Shown here: positions 1-10,811 of the stretch, one piece after another
Layout: every line of letters starts with the position of its first letter
How positions within the stretch are numbered: the first letter of the stretch is position 1
NCBI RefSeq assembly: GCF_900156465.1
Contig: NZ_LT707064.1
Location: forward strand, 3,921,001-3,985,000
Length of the DNA: 64,000 bases
Reading direction: 5' to 3'
Source of the DNA: Pseudomonas sp. 7SR1
GTDB taxonomy: Bacteria > Pseudomonadota > Gammaproteobacteria > Pseudomonadales > Pseudomonadaceae
Position numbers and translations under genes: made by a program
Notes under the pieces: generated by a model
Database searches by the model: none
Seen by the model: the letters and a program-made list of their open reading frames with translations, nothing else
Told to the model about the DNA's origin: nothing

Positions 1-718
1 CCAGGTGGCGGCGGCGATTGCCGAACCGGCACGCACCCGCATGCTCTGTTCGTTGATGGACGGTCACGCCCGGACCAGCACGGAGCTGGCGAGCATTGCC
101 GAGGTCAGTGCTTCCACCGCCAGCGCCCATCTGGCGAAACTCAAGGAGCTGGCCCTGGTGCGCTTGCATGTCCAGGGGCGTCATCGCTACTACAGCCTTG
201 CGGACAAACGCGTGGCCCAGGCCCTTGAAGCGCTGATGGTGATCGGTCAGAACGCCGCGCCGGCCTTCGTCCCACGAACCCCGGACCGCCTGCAATTCGC
301 CCGTACCTGCTACGACCACATGGCTGGCACGTTGGCGGTGCGGCTGCATGACCGCATGCTCGAAGCCGGATGGCTGGTGGACGTGGAAGGGCAGGCTTAT
401 CGGCTGAGCGAGTCGGGTGAAGCGTTGTTCCAGGCGCTGGGCATCGATGCCCAGGCCCTTGCCACCCAGCGACGGCGATTCGCCTGCCCTTGCCTGGACT
501 GGAGCATGCGTAGGCCTCACCTGGGAGGTGCCTTGGGGGCGGCGTTGTTGCAAATGGCGCTCAAGCGCCAGTGGCTGAGCCAGGATCTGGACAGCCGGGC
601 GTTGGGGTTGACCGCCATTGGGCGCAAGGAGATGGCGAGGCGGTTCGGTATCAATGCGCACCTGGAGGTGGGTGAGAGCAGCGAGAACAGGCTCGCCCCT
701 ACGCTGGGTCTGCGCTGA
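1..718 (+). CDS. ArsR-family winged-helix transcriptional regulator (5' truncated)
   Basis: The reading frame is already open at the window edge, so the true start lies upstream; the GTG at position 5 is probably internal. The N-terminal part (AEPARTRMLCSLMDG, then TSTELASIAEVSASTASAHL) is a winged helix-turn-helix typical of ArsR/SmtB repressors. A C-terminal half of about 140 residues follows, with a FACPCLDWSMRRPHLGG stretch seen in the larger ArsR proteins of Pseudomonas. The target and ligand cannot be told from the sequence. The Cys-x-Cys in the C-terminal part could sense a metal or thiol, but that is inference. The gene stops shortly before the ilvE terminator and converges on ilvE. 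Confidence 0.8.
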   Translation, partial: QVAAAIAEPARTRMLCSLMDGHARTSTELASIAEVSASTASAHLAKLKELALVRLHVQGRHRYYSLADKRVAQALEALMVIGQNAAPAFVPRTPDRLQFARTCYDHMAGTLAVRLHDRMLEAGWLVDVEGQAYRLSESGEALFQALGIDAQALATQRRRFACPCLDWSMRRPHLGGALGAALLQMALKRQWLSQDLDSRALGLTAIGRKEMARRFGINAHLEVGESSENRLAPTLGLR

Positions 719-731
719 TCGACAGGCAATG

Positions 732-766
732 AAAAGCCCACTCGTGCTGATGCAGGAGTGGGCTTT
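732..766. terminator. Bidirectional terminator between the ArsR gene and ilvE
   Basis: A perfect 11-base inverted repeat (AAAGCCCACTC / GAGTGGGCTTT) surrounds a 12-base loop. It has an A-run on the left and a T-run on the right, so it can work as an intrinsic terminator on both strands. It lies between two convergent genes. The minus-strand copy ends in TTTT and should terminate ilvE. Confidence 0.8.
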
Positions 767-810
767 GAGGAGTCGCTTACACAGCCTGGTGCGTTACCGA
801 TGGCCTGGGA

Positions 811-1830
811 TCAGACCTTGACGATCCAGCCTGCCGGCGCTTCGATGTCGCCGGTCTGCACGCCGGTCAGCTCTTTGTAGAGCTTCTGAGTGATCGGACC
901 GACCTCGGTTTCGCTGTGGAAGACGTGCAGCTTGTCCTTGTAGCTGATGCCGCCGATCGGAGTGATCACCGCTGCGGTACCGCAGGCACCGGCCTCCTTG
1001 AAGTCCGAGAGCTTGTCGATGAACACGTCGCCTTCGACCACTTCCAGGCCCAGGCGCGATTTGGCCAGCTCGATCAGCGACAGACGGGTGATTCCCGGCA
1101 GCACGGACGGCGAGTTGGGGGTGACGAACTTGTTGTCGTGGGTGATACCGAAGAAGTTGGCCGAGCCGACTTCTTCGATTTTGGAGTGGGTCAGCGGGTC
1201 CAGGTAGATGCAGTCGGCGAAGCTCGCCTTCTTGGCCTGCGAGCCGGGCATCAGGCTGGCCGCGTAGTTGCCACCGACCTTGGCCGCGCCGGTGCCTTGT
1301 GGCGCGGCACGGTCGAAGCTGGAGATGAGGAAGTTGTGTGGCGTCAGGCCGCCCTTGAAATAGGCGCCCACCGGAATGCAGAAGACCGAGAAGATGAACT
1401 CGGGCGCGGTACGCACGCCGATATTGTCACCCACGCCGATCACGAAGGGACGCAGGTACAGCGCGCCACCGGTGCCGTAGGGCGGGATGAAGCGCTCGTT
1501 GGCGCGGACCACCTGCTTGCAGGCTTCGATGAACTGCTCGGTGTCCACGTGGGGCATCAGCAGGCGGGCGCAACTGCGCTGCATGCGGGCGGCGTTCTGG
1601 TCAGGACGGAACAGGTTGATCGAGCCGTCCTTGCAGCGGTAGGCCTTCAGGCCCTCGAAGCATTGCTGACCGTAGTGCAGGGCGGTGGAGCCCTCGCTGA
1701 TGTGCAGCACATTGTCGTCGGTCAGGGTGCCGGCGTCCCAGGCGCCATTGCGCCAGTGCGACAGGTAGCGTTTGTCGGTCTTGATGTAGTCAAAGCCCAG
1801 TTTGTCCCAATTGATGCTCTCGTTACCCAT
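811..1830 (-). CDS. ilvE: Branched-chain amino-acid aminotransferase
   Basis: This PLP-dependent enzyme transaminates leucine, isoleucine and valine with 2-oxoglutarate, giving the branched-chain 2-keto acids that the neighbouring BCKDH complex oxidises. The 339-residue protein is the class IV aminotransferase of the eukaryote-like BCAT group. It has HYGQQCFEGLKAYR near residue 52, the AAKVGGNYA segment with the likely PLP lysine K184, and the EEVGSANFF strand near 219. The ATG at 1830 starts MGNESINWDKLGF, which fits the family; a longer frame to 1896 has no support. Its position next to the bkd operon fits a catabolic role as well as a biosynthetic one. Confidence 0.93.
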   Translation of the reverse strand: MGNESINWDKLGFDYIKTDKRYLSHWRNGAWDAGTLTDDNVLHISEGSTALHYGQQCFEGLKAYRCKDGSINLFRPDQNAARMQRSCARLLMPHVDTEQFIEACKQVVRANERFIPPYGTGGALYLRPFVIGVGDNIGVRTAPEFIFSVFCIPVGAYFKGGLTPHNFLISSFDRAAPQGTGAAKVGGNYAASLMPGSQAKKASFADCIYLDPLTHSKIEEVGSANFFGITHDNKFVTPNSPSVLPGITRLSLIELAKSRLGLEVVEGDVFIDKLSDFKEAGACGTAAVITPIGGISYKDKLHVFHSETEVGPITQKLYKELTGVQTGDIEAPAGWIVKV

Positions 1831-2136
1831 GACACCCTCTATATCTTGACGACCGTCGAAACGGTTAAAGGCTTCTGACGTTTTTTGGATGGGCACAACA
1901 ATACTTCATTCCGGGGCTGTTTCGCAGCCCGTAACACCAATCCCCGGGGTGAAAACCTGTCCCCGGATTAAACAAAACCCTGTGGCGAAGGGATTAATCT
2001 CCGCTCAGGTGCGAAGCAGCCCTAAATCCAACAAGCCGGTGTGTCGGGCACACCGATATCGCTGTCTTGGGACTGCTTAGCAGTCCAGCGAGGGTAAATC
2101 CCCTCGCCACAAGCTCATTGACCTGCAACTGATCGG
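1831..2136. other. Intergenic region between lpdV and ilvE
   Basis: About 300 bases without a gene. The ilvE-proximal part should hold the ilvE promoter. The rest is mostly a palindromic intergenic repeat, described separately at 1981-2111. Confidence 0.6.
1981..2111. repeat. Intergenic palindromic repeat, TGTGGCGAGGGG family
   Basis: An imperfect inverted repeat whose outer arms are TGTGGCGAAGGGATTAATC and the complement of GATTTACCCTCGCTG...CCACA. Inner arms carry GCGAAGCAGCCC / GGGACTGCTTAGCAGTCC. Related copies lie at 10668-10797, 28757-28788 and 55200-55320. It sits just 3' of lpdV, where it could fold and help end the bkd transcript. Confidence 0.7.
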
Positions 2137-3522
2137 CTACAGATGCAACGCATGCCCCAACGCCCGCAGCGCGGCTTCCTGCACCGCTTCGCCCAGGGTC
2201 GGATGGGCGTGGATGGTGCCGGCGATATCTTCCAGTCGTGCGCCCATTTCAAGGGACTGGCCGAATGCGGTGGACAGCTCCGAGACGCCGACGCCCACCG
2301 CCTGCCAGCCGACGACCAGGTGGTTGTCCCGCCGAGCCACGACCCGGACAAAGCCGCTTTTCGATTCCAGGGTCATGGCCCGGCCGTTGGCGGCGAACGG
2401 GAAGCTCGACACCAGGCAGTCCAGGCCGTCGGCCTTGGCTTCGTCCGGGGTCTTGCCCACGACCACCACTTCCGGATCGGTGAAGCACACCGCGGGAATG
2501 GCTGCCGGATTGAACTCCCGAGCCTTGCCGGCGATGAGTTCGGCAACCATTTCGCCCTGGGCCATGGCCCGGTGGGCAAGCATCGGTTCGCCGCTCAGGT
2601 CGCCGATGGCCCAGACGTTGCGCATGCTGGTCTGGCAGCGGTGGTCGACTTTCACGGCGGCGCCGTTCATCGTCAGGTTCAACGCTTCGAGGTTCCAGCC
2701 TTGGGTGTTGGGTTTGCGTCCGACCGCCACCAGCACCCGGTCCGTCTGCAGGTCCAGCGTGCCGCCTTCGGGGTCGCGCACTTGCAGGGCGCTGGCCTGG
2801 GCATCGAAACCTTCGACGCTGTGCTTGAGGTACAGCTTCACGCCCAGCTGCTTGAGCGCTTCGTGCACCGGTTGGGTCAGTTCCCCGTCATAGGCGGGCA
2901 GGATCCGCTCCCGGGCTTCAACGACGCTGACCTCGGCGCCCAGCTTGCGGTAGGCGATGCCCAGTTCCAGGCCGATGTAACCGCCTCCGACCACGACCAG
3001 GTGCCGGGGTATCGAGGTCGGTGCAAGGGCTTCGGTGGAGGAGACGATCGGCCCGCCAATGGGCAGCATCGGCAGGTCGACGCTTTTCGAGCCGGTGGCC
3101 AGCACCAGGTGTTCGCACTGGATACGGGTGTCGCCGACTTCGACGGTCTTGCCATCGACCACTTTCGCCCAGCCATGGATGACCTGGACCTTGTGTTTCT
3201 TCAGCAATGCCGCGACGCCGGTGGTCAGGCGGTCGACGATGCCGTCCTTCCATTCCACGCTCTTGCCGATGTCCAGGGAGGGCGGCGATACGCTGATGCC
3301 CAGGGCCGATCCCTGGCTGTGGTGACATGTCTGGTGGAACTGCTCGGCGACATGGATCAACGCCTTGGACGGAATGCAGCCGATGTTCAGGCAGGTTCCG
3401 CCCAACGCCTGGCCTTCCACCAGGATGGTCGGGATGCCCAACTGGCCGGCGCGGATGGCCGTCACGTAGCCGCCGGGACCGCCGCCGATGATCAGCAGCG
3501 TGGTGTTCAGAGTCTGTTGCAT
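2137..3522 (-). CDS. lpdV: Dihydrolipoyl dehydrogenase, BCKDH E3 subunit
   Basis: This FAD enzyme reoxidises the dihydrolipoyl arm of the branched-chain keto-acid dehydrogenase E2 subunit and passes electrons to NAD+. The 461-residue protein has an N-terminal GGGPGG dinucleotide fold, the redox disulfide in [13 protein letters not shown] (C44, C49), a second nucleotide fold ([13 protein letters not shown]) and the C-terminal dimerisation domain with the catalytic HAHPT..E motif. The ATG at 3522 ([14 protein letters not shown]) is preferred over the one 12 bases upstream because it matches the usual Pseudomonas LpdV start. It is the last gene of the bkd operon, 11 bases after bkdB. Confidence 0.94.
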   Translation of the reverse strand: MQQTLNTTLLIIGGGPGGYVTAIRAGQLGIPTILVEGQALGGTCLNIGCIPSKALIHVAEQFHQTCHHSQGSALGISVSPPSLDIGKSVEWKDGIVDRLTTGVAALLKKHKVQVIHGWAKVVDGKTVEVGDTRIQCEHLVLATGSKSVDLPMLPIGGPIVSSTEALAPTSIPRHLVVVGGGYIGLELGIAYRKLGAEVSVVEARERILPAYDGELTQPVHEALKQLGVKLYLKHSVEGFDAQASALQVRDPEGGTLDLQTDRVLVAVGRKPNTQGWNLEALNLTMNGAAVKVDHRCQTSMRNVWAIGDLSGEPMLAHRAMAQGEMVAELIAGKAREFNPAAIPAVCFTDPEVVVVGKTPDEAKADGLDCLVSSFPFAANGRAMTLESKSGFVRVVARRDNHLVVGWQAVGVGVSELSTAFGQSLEMGARLEDIAGTIHAHPTLGEAVQEAALRALGHALHL

Positions 3523-3533
3523 GCCTGCTCCCA

Positions 3534-4808
3534 TTATTGATCCACGAACAGCGTTGCCGGTTGTTCGAGCAGGCCACGCAAGGCCTGGATGAATTGCGCC
3601 GCGTCCATGCCATCGACCACCCGGTGGTCGAAGGAGCTGGAGAGGTTCATCATCTTGCGGATCACGATCTGGCCCTTGATCACTACGGGCCGCTCGACGA
3701 TTTTGTTGACGCCGACGATTGCCACTTCCGGCAGGTTCAGCACCGGGGTGCTGACGATCCCGCCGAGGGCTCCGAGGCTGGTCAGGGTGATGGTGGAACC
3801 GGACAACTCATCGCGGCTGGCCTTGCCGTTGCGGGCGGCCGTGGCCAGGCGCGCGATTTCCGTCGCGCTGTCCCACAGGCTGCGGGATTCGGCATGGCGC
3901 ATCACCGGTACCATCAGGCCCACGTCGCTCTGGGTGGCGACCCCTACATGCACCGCACCGAAGCGCTGGATGACCTGGGCTTCGTCATCGTAGCGGGCGT
4001 TCATCTGCGGGAAATCCCGCAGGGCCACCACCAGGGCCCGCACCAGGAACGGCAGCAGGGTCAGCTTGCCGCGGCTGGCGCCGTGTTTTTCGTTCAGGTG
4101 GATGCGCAACTCTTCCAGGGCGGTGACGTCGATTTCCTCGACATAGCTGAAATGCGCGGCGCGCTGGGTTGCTTCCTGCATGCGCTGGGCGATCTTGCGG
4201 CGCATGCCGATCACCGGGATCTGCTGTTCGTCGTGGCGTTCGGCGTAGCTCGAACCGCCCTTGGCCGGGGGTGTCGAGCCCTGGGCCAGGTAGGCTTCCA
4301 GGTCTTCGTGCAGGATACGCCCGGCGGGGCCGCTGCCCTGCACCAGGCGCAACTGGATACCCAGGTCCAGGGCATGTTTGCGCACGGCCGGAGACGCCAG
4401 CGGCCGTTCGGCGGGCTCACGGGCCACAGGGGCCTGGGGCGCCGGGCGCGGTGCTGCGGCAAGTTTTTCCAGCGACGGTTCAGGTGCCGCCACCGGGGCA
4501 GGTTTCGCCGCCTGGGGCTGTGCCGGCGCAGCGACTGGCGCTGCCGACTCCTTGAGGTTGCCAGCGCCTTCCACTTCGATGCGGATCAGCTCGCTGCCCA
4601 CCGCCATCACTTCACCCGGTTCACCGCCCAGGGCGATGACCCGGCCATGGACGGGCGAGGGGATGTCCACCATGGCCTTGTCCGTCATGACATCGGCCAG
4701 CACCTGGTCTTCGACCACCATGTCGCCGACCTTGACGTGCCACACCGACAATTCCACTTCCGCGATGCCTTCGCCGATGTCCGGCATCTTGATAACGTGC
4801 GTGCCCAT
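3534..4808 (-). CDS. bkdB: Branched-chain keto-acid dehydrogenase E2 (lipoamide acyltransferase)
   Basis: This is the core of the BCKDH complex and transfers branched acyl groups from E1 to CoA. Domains in order are one lipoyl domain (residues about 3-78, lipoyl lysine K44 in [10 protein letters not shown]), an Ala/Pro-rich linker (about 85-130), a peripheral subunit-binding domain (about 137-175, [14 protein letters not shown]) and the catalytic acyltransferase domain (about 195-424) with the active-site HxxxDG motif FDHRVVDG (H395). At 424 residues it has the normal length for Pseudomonas BkdB. The start abuts the bkdA2 stop with no gap, which indicates translational coupling. Confidence 0.94.
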   Translation of the reverse strand: MGTHVIKMPDIGEGIAEVELSVWHVKVGDMVVEDQVLADVMTDKAMVDIPSPVHGRVIALGGEPGEVMAVGSELIRIEVEGAGNLKESAAPVAAPAQPQAAKPAPVAAPEPSLEKLAAAPRPAPQAPVAREPAERPLASPAVRKHALDLGIQLRLVQGSGPAGRILHEDLEAYLAQGSTPPAKGGSSYAERHDEQQIPVIGMRRKIAQRMQEATQRAAHFSYVEEIDVTALEELRIHLNEKHGASRGKLTLLPFLVRALVVALRDFPQMNARYDDEAQVIQRFGAVHVGVATQSDVGLMVPVMRHAESRSLWDSATEIARLATAARNGKASRDELSGSTITLTSLGALGGIVSTPVLNLPEVAIVGVNKIVERPVVIKGQIVIRKMMNLSSSFDHRVVDGMDAAQFIQALRGLLEQPATLFVDQ

Positions 4809-5867
4809 TCAGACCTCCATGACCCGTTTCAATGCCGCGCCCACTCGGGACGGCCCTGGGAAATACGCCCACTCCTGCGCATGGGGATAGGGGGTGTCCC
4901 AGCCGGTGACGCGCTCGATGGGCGCTTCCAGGGAGTGGAAGCAGTGTTCCTGGACCAACGACACCAGCTCGGCGCCGAAGCCGCAGGTGCGGGTGGCTTC
5001 ATGGACGATTACGCAGCGTCCGGTCTTTTTCACGGACTTGACGATGGTCTCCAGATCCAGCGGCCAGAGGCTGCGCAGGTCGATGACTTCGGCATCGATG
5101 CCGGTCTCTTCGGCCGCCACTTGGGAAACGTAGACCGTGGTGCCGTAGGTGAGCACAGTCACGTCCTTGCCCGGACGGGTGATGGCGGCCACGTCCAGCG
5201 GCACGGTGTAGTAACCGTCCGGAACCTGGGCCGAGGGGTGTTTCGACCACGGGGTTACCGGGCGGTCGTGGTGGCCGTCGAACGGACCGTTATACAGGCG
5301 CTTGGGTTCGAGGAAGATCACCGGGTCATCGTTTTCGATGGAGGCGATCAGCAGGCCCTTGGCGTCGTAGGGGTTGGACGGCATCACGGTGCGCAGGCCG
5401 CAGACCTGGGTGAACATCGCCTCGATGCTCTGGCTGTGGGTCTGGCCGCCGTAGATGCCGCCGCCGCAGGGCATGCGCAGGGTCATGGGCGCAGTGAACT
5501 CACCCGCCGAGCGATAGCGCAGGCGCGCCGCCTCGGAAATGATCTGGTCCGAGGCCGGGTAGACGTAGTCGGCGAACTGGATCTCGGCCACCGGCCGCAG
5601 CCCGTAGGCGCCCATGCCCACCGCCACGCCGACGATACCGCTTTCGGAAATCGGCGCATCGAACACCCGGGAGGTGCCGTACTTGCTCTGCAGGCCTTCG
5701 GTGCAGCGGAACACGCCGCCGAAGTAACCCACGTCCTGGCCGAACACCACGACGTTGTCGTCGCGTTCGAGCATCACGTCCATGGCCGAGCGCAGGGCCT
5801 GGATCATGGTCATGGTGGTAGTGGTCATGGCGGTGTCCAACGCAATATTGTTGTTGTGATCGTTCAT
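4809..5867 (-). CDS. bkdA2: Branched-chain keto-acid dehydrogenase E1 beta subunit
   Basis: With BkdA1 it forms the thiamine-diphosphate E1 heterotetramer that decarboxylates 2-keto-isovalerate, 2-keto-isocaproate and 2-keto-3-methylvalerate. The 352-residue protein has the transketolase pyrimidine-binding domain (MTMIQALRSAMDVMLERDDNVVVFGQDVG...) followed by the transketolase C-terminal domain (LDLETIVKSVKKTGRCVIVHEA). The MNDHNNNIAL start matches the family. It begins one base after the bkdA1 stop, so the two subunits are probably made in equal amounts. Confidence 0.94.
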   Translation of the reverse strand: MNDHNNNIALDTAMTTTTMTMIQALRSAMDVMLERDDNVVVFGQDVGYFGGVFRCTEGLQSKYGTSRVFDAPISESGIVGVAVGMGAYGLRPVAEIQFADYVYPASDQIISEAARLRYRSAGEFTAPMTLRMPCGGGIYGGQTHSQSIEAMFTQVCGLRTVMPSNPYDAKGLLIASIENDDPVIFLEPKRLYNGPFDGHHDRPVTPWSKHPSAQVPDGYYTVPLDVAAITRPGKDVTVLTYGTTVYVSQVAAEETGIDAEVIDLRSLWPLDLETIVKSVKKTGRCVIVHEATRTCGFGAELVSLVQEHCFHSLEAPIERVTGWDTPYPHAQEWAYFPGPSRVGAALKRVMEV

Positions 5868-5868
5868 G

Positions 5869-7295
<1,427 letters not shown>

Positions 7296-7784
7296 ATGCG
7301 TAAACTGGATCGCACCGACATCGGCATCCTGAACAGCCTTCAGGAAAACGCCCGTATCACCAACGCCGACCTGGCCCGTTCGGTCAACCTTTCACCGACG
7401 CCGTGCTTCAATCGGGTCCGGGCCATGGAGGAGCTGGGGGTCATCCGCGAGCAGGTCACGCTGCTGGATGCCGACCTGCTGGGCCTGCATGTCAACGTGT
7501 TCATCCATGTCAGTCTGGAGAAGCAGGTGGAGGAGGCGTTGCAGCATTTCGAGGAGGCCATTTCCGACCGGCCCGAGGTGATGGAATGCTACCTGATGGC
7601 GGGCGACCCGGATTACCTCATCCGCGTACTGGTGCCGACGATCCAGGCCCTGGAGCGGTTCATGATGGACTTCCTGACGAAGGTCCCGGGGGTGGCGAAT
7701 ATCCGCTCCAGTTTTGCCCTCAAGCAGGTGCGCTACAAGACGGCGCTGCCGTTGCCGGCCAATGGCTTGACCTTGGGAACCTGA
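7296..7784 (+). CDS. bkdR: Lrp/AsnC-family activator of the bkd operon
   Basis: A 162-residue Lrp/AsnC regulator. It has an N-terminal helix-turn-helix ([20 protein letters not shown]...[23 protein letters not shown], residues about 1-60) and a C-terminal RAM ligand-binding domain ([20 protein letters not shown], about 75-150). In Pseudomonas, BkdR activates transcription of bkdA1A2B-lpdV when branched-chain amino acids are present. Divergent placement next to bkdA1 supports this assignment. Confidence 0.93.
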   Translation: MRKLDRTDIGILNSLQENARITNADLARSVNLSPTPCFNRVRAMEELGVIREQVTLLDADLLGLHVNVFIHVSLEKQVEEALQHFEEAISDRPEVMECYLMAGDPDYLIRVLVPTIQALERFMMDFLTKVPGVANIRSSFALKQVRYKTALPLPANGLTLGT

Positions 7785-7886
7785 AAGTCGAAGGATCGCT
7801 GCCTTCGGCAGTTCCTGCTGGGGAGGTTTTGCTTGTCTGATGGATCATTGTTGCTGACCCACTGCCATCGCGTTCAGTACAAGCTT

Positions 7887-8750
7887 CTAAAGCTGATTGA
7901 GCGGAATCTTCAGGTACGTCACGCCATTGTCCTCGGCCGGCGGCAGGTTGCCGGCCCGCACGTTCACCTGGATCGCCGGCAATAGCAGCGTCGGCATGCC
8001 CAGCGTTGCATCCCGCTGGGTACGCATGGCGACGAACGTGGCCTCGTCGATGCCGTCGTGGACGTGAATATTGTGCTGGCGCTGCTCACCCACGGTGCTC
8101 ATGCAGTGCGGTTCGCGGGTGTCCGGAGGGTAGTCGTGGCATACGTACAGCCGCACGCTGGCGGGGAAGGCCAGCAGTTTGCGAATCGAGGCATAGAGGT
8201 GGTGGGCGTTGCCTCCGGGAAAGTCGCAACGGGCGGTGCCCACGTCCGGCATGAACAGCGTGTCGCCCACCAGGATCGCATCGCCGTCGATCAGGTAGGC
8301 CATGTCCGCCGGCGTATGGCCGGGCACGTGCAGGGCCGTGGCCTTGAGATTGCCAATGAAAAACCCTTCGTCGGCGGCGAACAGGTGATCGAACTGGGAG
8401 CCGTCGACGGCAAACTGCGGTTCAAGGTTGAACAGCTTCTTGAAGACCTGCTGGACCTCGCCGATGGCCTGGCCGATGGCGATCTTCCCTCCCAGCACCT
8501 TGCGCAGGTAAGGCGCGGCGGACAAGTGATCGGCGTGGGCGTGGGTCTCCAGCAGCCATTGCACCGTCAACCGGTGTTCGCGCACGAAAGCGATCACCCG
8601 CTCGGCCTGAACGGTGCCGCTGCGGCCCGAGGCCGGGTCATAGTCCAGCACCGGGTCCACCACCGCGCATTGCCCTCCCTCGTGTTCATAGACGACGTAG
8701 GTATAGGTCTTCGAGGCGGGGTCGAGAAAGCTCTGGATCTGCGCGGGCAT
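7887..8750 (-). CDS. MBL-fold metallo-hydrolase (persulfide dioxygenase / Blh-like)
   Basis: A 287-residue metallo-beta-lactamase-fold protein with the metal-binding motif H70-A-H72-A-D74-H75, a second histidine in LHVPGHTPADM and CHDYPP near the C-terminal third. Its start (FLDPASKTYTYVVYEHEGGQCAVVDPVLDYD) resembles the ETHE1/Blh persulfide dioxygenase group rather than glyoxalase II. Such enzymes oxidise glutathione persulfide to sulfite. Divergence from a TauE/SafE exporter fits sulfite export, but the substrate is inferred. The ATG at 8750 has only a weak ribosome-binding site. Confidence 0.75.
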   Translation of the reverse strand: MPAQIQSFLDPASKTYTYVVYEHEGGQCAVVDPVLDYDPASGRSGTVQAERVIAFVREHRLTVQWLLETHAHADHLSAAPYLRKVLGGKIAIGQAIGEVQQVFKKLFNLEPQFAVDGSQFDHLFAADEGFFIGNLKATALHVPGHTPADMAYLIDGDAILVGDTLFMPDVGTARCDFPGGNAHHLYASIRKLLAFPASVRLYVCHDYPPDTREPHCMSTVGEQRQHNIHVHDGIDEATFVAMRTQRDATLGMPTLLLPAIQVNVRAGNLPPAEDNGVTYLKIPLNQL

Positions 8751-8887
8751 GACAGCGAACCTGTACGGGAAGAAGCGGTTGCAACGCTTGAGGTTTACAA
8801 CATATGGTCCGCAGCTTAGTGAGGGCCGAGGCGTCCTGCAAATGCGATCGCACCTGACAACAGGTGTGCGTGGCTTGAGAGAGTTTT

Positions 8888-9688
8888 ATGGTTCTGGCAG
8901 GTTTTTCTGGCGTGATCATGGGGGTGATCCTCGGACTGACGGGGGCCGGTGGTGGCATCCTGGCGGTGCCGGCACTGGTGCTCGGGTTGGGCTGGAGCAT
9001 GACCCAGGCCGCGCCGGTGGCGTTGCTGGCGGTGGGCAGCGCGGCGGCGGTGGGGGCCATCGACGGGCTGCGCCATGGCCTGGTGCGTTACCGGGCGGCG
9101 ATGCTGATCGCCTTGCTTGGCGCGGTGTTTTCGCCGCTGGGGATCCATATGGCCCACCGGCTGCCGGAAAAAGTCCTGATGATCCTGTTCGGCCTGCTGA
9201 TGGTGCTGGTGGCTGCGCGCATGTTGCGTGGAGAAACCGCGCAACCGGGGCCCAGCGATCACGGCGCGGCCAGTTGGGGCCAGAAGAACTGCATGCTCGA
9301 TCGCCAGACCGGGCGCCTGGCCTGGACGCCTCGCTGCACCGTTACGCTGTCGGCTTTGGGGGCGGTGACGGGCCTGGTATCGGGGTTGCTGGGCGTGGGC
9401 GGTGGTTTCCTGATCGTACCGGCGTTCAAGCAACTGACCGACGTGCAGATGCGCGGCATCGTCGCGACGTCCTTGATGGTCATCAGCCTGATTTCACTGA
9501 TTGGCGTGGTGGGGGCGTTTCATGCCGGGGTGAGCATCGACCGGGTCGGCGCGGTGTTCATCGCGGCAAGCATCGTCGGGATGATGCTGGGGCGGCGCCT
9601 GGCGGCGAGGGTCCCGGCCCGGGTGCTGCAGGTGGGGTTCGCCGGGGTTTGCCTGGGGGTGGCGGTGTTCATGTGGGTACGGGCGTAG
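8888..9688 (+). CDS. TauE/SafE-family sulfite/organosulfonate exporter
   Basis: A 266-residue polytopic inner-membrane protein made of two repeats, each starting with a glycine-rich motif (VILGLTGAGGGILAVPALVLG near residue 15 and GLVSGLLGVGGGFLIVPAFK near 160). This is the hallmark of the TauE/SafE family. Members move sulfite, sulfonates or related anions. Its divergent neighbour is a Blh-like metallo-hydrolase, as in bacterial sulfide-detoxification operons, so sulfite export is a reasonable guess. A central cytoplasmic segment (about 118-145) separates the repeats. Confidence 0.8.
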   Translation: MVLAGFSGVIMGVILGLTGAGGGILAVPALVLGLGWSMTQAAPVALLAVGSAAAVGAIDGLRHGLVRYRAAMLIALLGAVFSPLGIHMAHRLPEKVLMILFGLLMVLVAARMLRGETAQPGPSDHGAASWGQKNCMLDRQTGRLAWTPRCTVTLSALGAVTGLVSGLLGVGGGFLIVPAFKQLTDVQMRGIVATSLMVISLISLIGVVGAFHAGVSIDRVGAVFIAASIVGMMLGRRLAARVPARVLQVGFAGVCLGVAVFMWVRA

Positions 9689-9729
9689 CGGTCACGCACC
9701 AGATCCTCGGCCCCAATCGGGGAATGGGG

Positions 9730-10599
9730 TTATAGCAACCTGCACTGCATCGAGAACTGCATCGCCATCGATTGCCCCTGCTCCAGCAGGCGCAACCCGG
9801 GACGTCCGGGCAGGTGATGGGCGTTGACCGGATGGCTGACCGGTTCGAAGCAAAAGAAGTCCAGGCCCACCGGGCAGTAGAGCAGGAAGTAATCGCTGCC
9901 GCTGGCCCGGCACTCCAGCGTGTAGCCCAGGTCTGGCTGCTGGATCAGGCAATGCCCGTCCCAGCCACCGAAGCCATTGTCCACCAGGGTGTCCGGCAGC
10001 AAGCGGGCCTCGCCAAAATCCCAGTGTGCGGGGAGGTCGATCAGTTCCGTCGGCAGTTTCGTGGCGTCGCACAGCCAGGCTTGGGTTGCGCGGGTTTTCA
10101 GGCGGGTGGCGGCGGTGCGCGGGAAGTACGGGTGCAGGCCCAGTCCATGCCACGCCGGCTGTTTCGCTGTGTGGGTGACCAGCATCGCGATCTGCAACTG
10201 GCCGCCGTTCAGGCCGATGCGCAGACTGGCCCGGTAACCGAACGGATGTCGGGAGTCGAGTTGCAGCAGGGCTTCGTGGGCGCTGTGTTCGATCACCTGC
10301 CACGGTTGCTGCCAAGCACTGCCATGGATCGGAAACGGGTCGTTGGGGCTGTTGGCATCCAGGGCGAGCCAGCCGCCGGGGCAATCGAAGCCGCCCTTGG
10401 CGATCCGGTTCGACCAGGGGATCAGTGGGAAGCCCCCCAGTTTGCCTGGCAGGCCATTTTCCAGCGCCTGGGGCGCGGGAGGGCGCAGCAGGGGCGCACC
10501 GGTGCCACGCACGGTCCACTCAACGAGACTGGCACCCAGATGTGGGGCCAGGATGAGGCGGGTCAGTTCGTCTTCGAGATGGAGAAGGGGGGGCGTCAT
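9730..10599 (-). CDS. Aldose 1-epimerase (mutarotase) family protein
   Basis: A 289-residue galactose-mutarotase-fold protein. The family signature residues are visible in PLIPWSNRIAKGGF (about 55), FPIHGSAW (histidine near 85) and WHGLGLHPYFPR (histidine near 165). Such enzymes interconvert alpha and beta anomers of sugars. The ATG at 10599 (MTPPLLHLEDELTRL) is chosen because the frame upstream of it is unrelated to the family. The TRAP/uronate genes run in the same direction just upstream across a repeat, so a role on hexuronates is possible. Sugar specificity cannot be read from the sequence. Confidence 0.82.
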   Translation of the reverse strand: MTPPLLHLEDELTRLILAPHLGASLVEWTVRGTGAPLLRPPAPQALENGLPGKLGGFPLIPWSNRIAKGGFDCPGGWLALDANSPNDPFPIHGSAWQQPWQVIEHSAHEALLQLDSRHPFGYRASLRIGLNGGQLQIAMLVTHTAKQPAWHGLGLHPYFPRTAATRLKTRATQAWLCDATKLPTELIDLPAHWDFGEARLLPDTLVDNGFGGWDGHCLIQQPDLGYTLECRASGSDYFLLYCPVGLDFFCFEPVSHPVNAHHLPGRPGLRLLEQGQSMAMQFSMQCRLL

Positions 10600-10667
10600 G
10601 GTGGTTGTCTGCCAAAGAGGAAAGGCTGTTATGCAGAGAATTGGATGTCTGTATGTGAACCCCGATT

Positions 10668-10797
10668 TTGGCGAAGGATTTATCCCCGCTGGGCTGCAAA
10701 GCAGCCCCGGAACCAGCAGCCCCGATCTGTCTGGCACCGGGATCTGAGCTTCAGTGCTGCGTTGCAGCCCAACGGGGAACCCTCCTTGCCACGAGAG
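10668..10797. repeat. Intergenic palindromic repeat, TGTGGCGAGGGG family
   Basis: A degenerate copy: GGCGAAGGATTTATCCCCG...GGGCTGCAAAGCAGCCC on the left, and GCTGCGTTGCAGCCCAACGGGGAA..CCTTGCCACGAG on the right. It lies between dctM and the epimerase gene and may attenuate read-through. Confidence 0.65.
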
Positions 10798-10811
10798 GGA
10801 TTTGTCGTTTG

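Noticed and set aside
811..1896. Longer ilvE start at 1896
   Set aside because: The extra 22 residues have no similarity to the family; the ATG at 1830 gives the canonical start.
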